NCBI GenBank assembly: GCA_033809415.1
Contig: JAPXLT010000067.1
Coordinates: 1-17,896, forward strand
Source: JAQVUB01 sp033809415
GTDB lineage: Bacteria > Verrucomicrobiota > Lentisphaeria > Oligosphaerales > Oligosphaeraceae
Length of the DNA stretch: 17,896 nucleotides
Direction: 5' to 3'
The position numbers were made by a program, and so were the translations under genes. Below, piece after piece: positions 13,334-17,896 of the stretch; position 1 is the first letter of the stretch; each line of letters starts with the position of its first letter. The notes beneath the pieces were generated by a model, which was given only the letters and a program-made list of their open reading frames with translations, was not told where the DNA came from and did not search any database.

Positions 13334-13397
13334 TTTTTAACAACGAAAAGACACGAAAAGACACGAAAAAATTTTCGTGTCTTTTCGTGGTTAAAAA
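13334..13397. repeat. 26-bp inverted repeat upstream of atpE
   Basis: Arms 13334-13359 and 13372-13397 are reverse complements with one mismatch (outer ends TTTTTAAC and GTTAAAAA). The left arm carries an extra 10-bp GACACGAAAA unit, so the innermost perfect stem is 18 bp with a 2-base centre (13352-13369 / 13372-13389). The element sits between the LamG stop codon (30 bp away) and the ATPase promoter candidate. It is nearly symmetrical, so it could work as a bidirectional transcript end, but it lacks a clean U-tract. Confidence 0.88.
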
Positions 13398-13427
13398 ATG
13401 GGTTATGGGCGACAGTCCACGCCAAGT

Positions 13428-14162
13428 TTATTCGTTTCGATATTCGTGGATAATTTGTTTTGCCGTCAGGGCTGCGGGATAGATTTTCAGGCTGGCAATT
13501 TCACCGTAAAATGGGTATGCGTAGCCTCCCAGAAAGGCGCCGACCGAGAAGTAGGAGGAAGCCGGCTGAATTTTGACTTCCAGCACATCTGAGGGGATGC
13601 CGTTCAGATATAAGCGCAGAATACTGCCATCGTAGACAGCACAGAAATGGTTCCAGACGCCAAATTCCAGAGGATTATTCCGATAATTGACAGCCAACGA
13701 AGCTGGTTTCGCTTTGCTTCCGCAATCACATCGGAAGGCATTCCAAGCGTAGCTCAACTGGATGCCGTTGCCGTGGTCTCCACTGAAAGTCGAGAAAAGG
13801 ACGTAGCGTGCATCCCGTTTGAGGTCAGCATCGGGACGCGCCCACAGGCTGATGGTGAACGGGCCAGAAAAGTCAAAATCCTGTTTCGTGGCATGAATTA
13901 TGACGCAACCATGCTTGCGGTTCATTGGATCAGCCCCCTCCGGTGACTTCCGGAAACGCAGTGCTGTCAAACCGTTTTTTCGCCCTGGTGCCCGGAAAAC
14001 CCGTTCCGGATTGGCGATCTTCCCTTCAATCTTCACACTGCCGCGATTGCGCAGAAGCCGTCCGGCAGATTCATCCAGCGGCAGATCGAATGACGCAATG
14101 ACAGCCTCGTCTGCCAATAACAGTCCTGCCAGACTTATCAGCAATATCAGAAATTTTGGCAT
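13428..14162 (-). CDS. Secreted LamG/concanavalin A-like domain protein
   Basis: A 244-residue protein with an N-terminal signal peptide (PKFLILLISLAGLLLADEA, likely cleaved near residue 17) and a single jellyroll domain from ~60 to the end. Typical LamG strands are readable: FTISLWARPDADL, YVLFSTFSG, WNHFCAVYDGSILRLYLNG, YGEIASLKIYPAALT. Such domains usually bind glycans or protein partners in the periplasm or at the surface; no catalytic motif is seen. AGGA stands 9 nt before the ATG. It is the last gene of the surface-protein group, 278 bp behind the large multidomain gene. The ligand is unknown. Confidence 0.87.
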   Translation of the reverse strand: MPKFLILLISLAGLLLADEAVIASFDLPLDESAGRLLRNRGSVKIEGKIANPERVFRAPGRKNGLTALRFRKSPEGADPMNRKHGCVIIHATKQDFDFSGPFTISLWARPDADLKRDARYVLFSTFSGDHGNGIQLSYAWNAFRCDCGSKAKPASLAVNYRNNPLEFGVWNHFCAVYDGSILRLYLNGIPSDVLEVKIQPASSYFSVGAFLGGYAYPFYGEIASLKIYPAALTAKQIIHEYRNE

Positions 14163-14249
14163 CTCAACATTCCTTTCTGCTACTCAGGATATTCAATCAC
14201 CAGGGCGTTTTCATCCTCCCAATCACATCGGGAAATGTCTCGTTTTTTA

Positions 14250-14405
14250 ATGGACAGGGACACGATGGACACAATGGACATCATGGACACAAATGGACAG
14301 AATGGACACGTACAGCAGGTGACGTCCTTGAACCTGTCCATTCGTCCATCAAACGGAAAGTCCATCGTGTCCATTCCGTCCATGAATGTCCATTCTTGTC
14401 CATGC
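14250..14405. repeat. Inverted clusters of TGGACA units
   Basis: About 60 bp of ATGGACANN units with ~9-bp period (14250-14311) are followed, after ~22 bp of unrelated sequence, by ~70 bp with TGTCCAT or GTCCAT units in the opposite orientation (14334-14405). The whole can fold as one long imperfect hairpin. Open frames through it only give Met-Asp or Ser-Ile-Val repeats and are not genes. It occupies most of the spacer between the multidomain gene and the LamG gene; the remainder shows nothing recognisable. Confidence 0.88.
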
Positions 14406-14440
14406 CCATGAAAATGAATGAAAACGCCCTGTGTCGCCCC

Positions 14441-17257
14441 TTATTTTTCGTAGAGTTCGATTTCATGCAAGATGGTATCCGGGCCATTGTTGGCAGTCAC
14501 CACCAAGCGAACACGCTGCGTTTGGATGCTGGGAAAGGTGATTTCCTGCCTCTTGCCCTGCGCATCATGCACTTTGCCGACACATTGCCAAGCATTATCC
14601 GCCCAAACCTGAAGTTGATAGTCGCGGAGAGACTGGTTGGCTGGATAGACGACTGCCCGCCCGACGTTGACGTCTTGGCGAAAAGTAATTTCCAGCCAGT
14701 CGGGGAGTTGTCCCGGAGTTTTATCCCACCAGGTAAGTACGCCGGCTTTACCATGCGCTCTGACAGCGGGAATACCCGTTGTCAAACCGTCCGTGACATG
14801 CCACAGACAATTGTTTGCATTACGAGACGAAGCAAAACGATTGCTGGAAGCAGTGACTGTCAGCGAGTCTTCTTCATATCGTTGATAAGCCAGATTGCCA
14901 ACTTTACGTCGTTGCCGATGAACCGCAGCAATTTCACTTTCGACCTCCGCGAGACTGCGCAACGCGAATGTTCGCATATCTGTACTGTAAATGCGTGCGT
15001 CAAAGTTGGTGAACGTATCGGAAAAACGACCATCTTCAACTGAAATGGTACGGTCTTCGCGGAACACCTGCAGGCTACGCCCTCCCAGTTCCGGAATGAC
15101 AAAGTTGGCTTTTTCCTCATTAGCGGAAGCACCAAAGGCAAAAAGCCAAATCTCAGTGCCGACTTTCTTGACTTGAAAGCGAATATTGGGATTGTCGACT
15201 TTCATGTCATCGGTTTTTGCATCATCAGCAAGAAGTACCGGTTCGAGTACCCGCAACTCTTTGCTCCATTCCGCATGACCGATATAGGATTCGGGGTACT
15301 GCGCCGCCGTCCAGACATAAAAGAGGCTCCCGCGTGATCCCATGGTTATGGCCATTAGATTTTCCGTACGCGTTTCATCGAAATGATAAATGCGGCTGTT
15401 TTTGGAGCCACAGTCGCCATTGTTATAGCCCGGCGTGAAATACATCAGCGAAGGTGCTTCCGGGTTCCTGGCCGCAGCGGCCTTGAAATCATCGAGATAC
15501 GAGACGACTTTGCCAAAATTCGCCCGATGCCGTTTTTTATCAACAGAAGGATAGGCATGCATCATATTGATCTCAGCAGTTCCGAAATACTCCAACCCCC
15601 GGCTGTAAGTTCCGATGACCTGCGGATGCCAAGGGTCCTCATCCCGTAGAACCTGGCAAAATTGTTTCAGAAAGTCCGGTGTGAACCCCTTGCAATCCGG
15701 CTCATCCACAATGAACCAGGCAAACAAGTCTGGATTGAACATTTTGCGGGCAGTATGGCTGCGGATCAACGCCTCCGCTTCCGCATCGATTCTCCCAGAA
15801 TTGCGGATTTTTGTCCGTTCCGGGTATTCCCAGGCATGCAAAGGATCAACATAGAGCAGGCCTTCCCGTTTGTAGAATGCGGCATTCAGATTGGGGGTGG
15901 TACCGTCTCCCCACTCCGCAATCAACCAGATTCGTTGCTGGTCTCGTCTCCAGAAGCCCTGTTCGTCACGCCAGACTTCTCCCGGGCGATAGGATAATTT
16001 TCGCAGGGGAACAGTGCTGATATCGAGGCGTTGTCCTTTTGCATCAAATGCTTCTGCAACCACTTGCATGCGCTCCTCTGGCAAGGCACTTGCTGGAAAA
16101 GCCACCTTCTCCGGTGACTGGAGTTTCTTTTCTTGGAGGATTACGCCAGCCATATTTCGGATGCTGACAAGGAATTCAGCGGCGCCATATACGCGGCTGT
16201 GCAGTTGCAAAATTACTTCATCGAGTTTTTGACTGGCAAAAATGGTGTTGTTATAATGCGGTGCTACGACTCTGACTTCCAGATTCCGGATGGCGATTTG
16301 CGTTAGCTGATCACGCCAGCAAAGAGGCTGACGGGTTTGAGCATCCAGAATACTGATCCTGGCAGAGCCGGCTTGCTCCGGTGAAATGACGATTGGTGGA
16401 CAGTTCACTTCCTGTCGCTCTCCAGGTTGTAAAGTGACGTTGACTGCTGTTGAAAGACGGTCGGCAATCTGAAAATCCACTTTGCAAGTTCTTGGCTTTG
16501 GTGAGCGATTGGTCAGCGCCACTTTGCCGGCAACCTGCAACATCCCCTCTGGCGCGGGCGTTCCTTCGGCAGCAAGCAGATCAAGGCTCCAGGCAAAGCG
16601 CTCTGCCGCCCCGACCTTGAAACCGCCCACTGGCAGAAAAGCCGCTGCATTGTGAAAAACGCCGCCGGGGATGATGCTGGCGTCTTCATCAGGCTGGCGG
16701 ATACCATAGGCAAAATTGAAGCCCCAGGTATTGCCCTCGACTCCAATATCCAGGATCGCTAGCGGGATTTTTATTTCTGTGCTCCAGAAGTCCGAGCCAT
16801 GGAAAACTCCTGCACTCGCTCCCTTAATGATAACGTTTTCTCTGACAATGCCGCCTTGCCCTCTGCGAGAGGAAAATACTTTTCCGTCAACATTAACAGC
16901 AAAATGATAATAGCGGTCCCCGGTGCGGTTGGCATCGACCATGACTTCTACATGATCCTCGATCCAGATATTTGCCAAGCCGTGCACGAGGGCGTTTTTA
17001 CCGGGTGGAAACGGGCAGTGAAAACCGATATATAAATGATCGTCATCAAAAAGCAGGCGGGCACTGGCTGGAAATCCCGGGGTATGTGTTTTATGGCGGA
17101 AGAATTCCAAAAATGCAAGTGCATTCTGCCAAGCTGGTTCATCCAGCCTTCCATCCATATTCAGGCAATCAGAGGTTTTTACAGCCAGCGGCAACTCCTT
17201 TGCGCTGCAAACCAGACAGTAGGCAACCAATAACAAACAAAACCAATTTCTTATCAT
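14441..17257 (-). CDS. Secreted multidomain glycoside-hydrolase-like protein (CBM9-like, barrel, F5/8C)
   Basis: A 938-residue protein. A signal peptide (1-19, cleavage near CSA/KE) is followed by a CBM9-like beta-sandwich at ~24-230 (NMDGRLDEPAW, LLFDDDHLYIGFHC, YYHFAVNVDG, WSTEIKIP). Two beta-sandwich-like linker regions (~240-320 and 325-420) come next. A barrel-like domain at ~425-680 contains AWFIVDEPDCKGF with Glu519 as candidate acid/base and GSLFYVWTAAQYPE near its end. A C-terminal F5/8-type C (CBM32-like) domain spans ~795-938 (NCLWHVTDG, LPDWLEITFRQDVNVGRAVV, VRLVVTANNG). It is probably periplasmic or surface-bound and acts on complex glycans; the substrate is not predictable. The start codon directly follows the TAA of the prepilin-like gene with no gap, and GGGGGA lies 8 nt before it, which suggests coupled translation. 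Confidence 0.87.
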   Translation of the reverse strand: MIRNWFCLLLVAYCLVCSAKELPLAVKTSDCLNMDGRLDEPAWQNALAFLEFFRHKTHTPGFPASARLLFDDDHLYIGFHCPFPPGKNALVHGLANIWIEDHVEVMVDANRTGDRYYHFAVNVDGKVFSSRRGQGGIVRENVIIKGASAGVFHGSDFWSTEIKIPLAILDIGVEGNTWGFNFAYGIRQPDEDASIIPGGVFHNAAAFLPVGGFKVGAAERFAWSLDLLAAEGTPAPEGMLQVAGKVALTNRSPKPRTCKVDFQIADRLSTAVNVTLQPGERQEVNCPPIVISPEQAGSARISILDAQTRQPLCWRDQLTQIAIRNLEVRVVAPHYNNTIFASQKLDEVILQLHSRVYGAAEFLVSIRNMAGVILQEKKLQSPEKVAFPASALPEERMQVVAEAFDAKGQRLDISTVPLRKLSYRPGEVWRDEQGFWRRDQQRIWLIAEWGDGTTPNLNAAFYKREGLLYVDPLHAWEYPERTKIRNSGRIDAEAEALIRSHTARKMFNPDLFAWFIVDEPDCKGFTPDFLKQFCQVLRDEDPWHPQVIGTYSRGLEYFGTAEINMMHAYPSVDKKRHRANFGKVVSYLDDFKAAAARNPEAPSLMYFTPGYNNGDCGSKNSRIYHFDETRTENLMAITMGSRGSLFYVWTAAQYPESYIGHAEWSKELRVLEPVLLADDAKTDDMKVDNPNIRFQVKKVGTEIWLFAFGASANEEKANFVIPELGGRSLQVFREDRTISVEDGRFSDTFTNFDARIYSTDMRTFALRSLAEVESEIAAVHRQRRKVGNLAYQRYEEDSLTVTASSNRFASSRNANNCLWHVTDGLTTGIPAVRAHGKAGVLTWWDKTPGQLPDWLEITFRQDVNVGRAVVYPANQSLRDYQLQVWADNAWQCVGKVHDAQGKRQEITFPSIQTQRVRLVVTANNGPDTILHEIELYEK

Positions 17258-17896
17258 TTATTGAATCCCCCAGGTCAGGATTGAATAGCGAACCGGGTAG
17301 ACCTCTGCATATTTCAATACTCCGGAATGTCCATCGACATAACTGAAAACGGCCTGGGAAGCATTTTCATGTCGGTAAGAAATATAGGCTGTCGGAGAAT
17401 CGCTCATCATATAATGATCCTGGCGTTTGCTGTCGGCACAGACAATGGCCCGCGTCGGCTGGCGGATTCTTGAAAGCAGACGGCAGGGATATTTCAAGAC
17501 GTTGGAATTGTCATAATATCCTAACGTCTGGGCATTCCCTAGATAATGCCCGAAAATAAAGGACGTCGCGCTGCTGGAACCCAGCAACACCGGTTCTGAC
17601 GGGCATTTGGCAAAACCCAGTTTTTTGTTCCAAGTGCCATCGAGAATGTTATAGGTAGTATAGGAACTGTTTAGGATATTATAGATGCGCGTTGTCCATG
17701 GTGTCTTGGGCGGCTGCTGTGTCGGGCAAAGCCAATCGTCATTCTCTGAAGAATAGAGATGAAAAGCGAACATGATCTGCTTCTGATTCCCAAGGCAGGT
17801 CATCGTCTGAGCCCGCTTGCGCGCCTTACTCAAGGCTGGCAGCAACATCGCTGCAAGAATGGCGATAATCGCGATGACTACAAGCAATTCTATAAG
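17258..17896 (-). CDS. Prepilin-like protein with N-terminal methylation motif (5' part outside window)
   Basis: The frame is open to the window edge, so the first residues are missing. The visible part starts LIELLVVIAIIAILAAMLLP, the type IV prepilin / type II secretion pseudopilin helix with the conserved Glu (codon at 17888-17890). It is followed by SKARKRAQTMTCLGNQKQIM, as in the large DUF1559-like pseudopilin family of Lentisphaerota and Planctomycetota. The C-terminal part carries YRHENASQAVFSYVDGHSG, a variant of the H-X9-DG ending with 11 instead of 9 residues between His and Asp-Gly. A TTG at 17887 lies inside the motif and is not the start. It stops exactly before the ATG of the multidomain gene. 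It is probably exported and placed in a pilus-like or secretion structure. Confidence 0.92.
   Translation of the reverse strand, partial: LIELLVVIAIIAILAAMLLPALSKARKRAQTMTCLGNQKQIMFAFHLYSSENDDWLCPTQQPPKTPWTTRIYNILNSSYTTYNILDGTWNKKLGFAKCPSEPVLLGSSSATSFIFGHYLGNAQTLGYYDNSNVLKYPCRLLSRIRQPTRAIVCADSKRQDHYMMSDSPTAYISYRHENASQAVFSYVDGHSGVLKYAEVYPVRYSILTWGIQ

Noticed and set aside
14180..14487. Short frames with Met-Asp and Ser-Ile-Val repeats
   Set aside because: They are translations of the TGGACA arrays and not proteins.

Overview
The window looks like a chromosomal segment of an anaerobic PVC-group bacterium, most likely Lentisphaerota (Victivallales or Oligosphaerales type). This is inferred from three things: a prepilin-like protein with the N-terminal methylation motif and a C-terminal H-Xn-DG-like end, beside large secreted sugar-active proteins; a vacuolar-type ATPase operon in the chlamydia/spirochaete gene order; and intergenic spacers packed with short dispersed repeats of the 'TTTCGTGGTT' kind. 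All eleven complete genes and the one partial gene lie on the minus strand, so the region is read from the right end to the left.

Right part (about 17.9 to 13.4 kb): a prepilin-like protein cut by the window edge, then immediately a 938-residue secreted multidomain protein (CBM9-like, glycoside-hydrolase-like barrel, F5/8-type C domain). Next come a spacer filled with inverted clusters of TGGACA units and a small secreted LamG/concanavalin-like protein. This looks like an outer-surface glycan-handling set.

Middle (13.2 to 5.1 kb): a complete seven-gene V-type ATPase operon, E - DUF2764 - A - B - D - I - K. Catalytic residues are present in A, the arginine finger in B, both membrane arginines in I, and a sodium-binding-like residue set in K. 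Subunits F, G/H and C are not in the window, as in Chlamydia and Treponema. Three of the six internal spacers are invaded by mosaic repeats. One repeat supplies the sequence just in front of the subunit D start codon.

Left part (5.0 to 0 kb): pheS without pheT, a small B-box-zinc-finger membrane protein, then, after another repeat-rich spacer, a two-gene overlapping unit. That unit encodes a leaderless CE15 glucuronoyl-esterase-like hydrolase and a leaderless TIM-barrel protein of unknown specificity. The extreme left end is a heptamer tandem repeat.

Most novel material: no new multi-gene system is evident. The strongest unexplained signal is the family of intergenic mosaic repeats. They share orientation relative to transcription, most sit directly behind stop codons, and they contain interchangeable 9-10 bp units and short hairpins.
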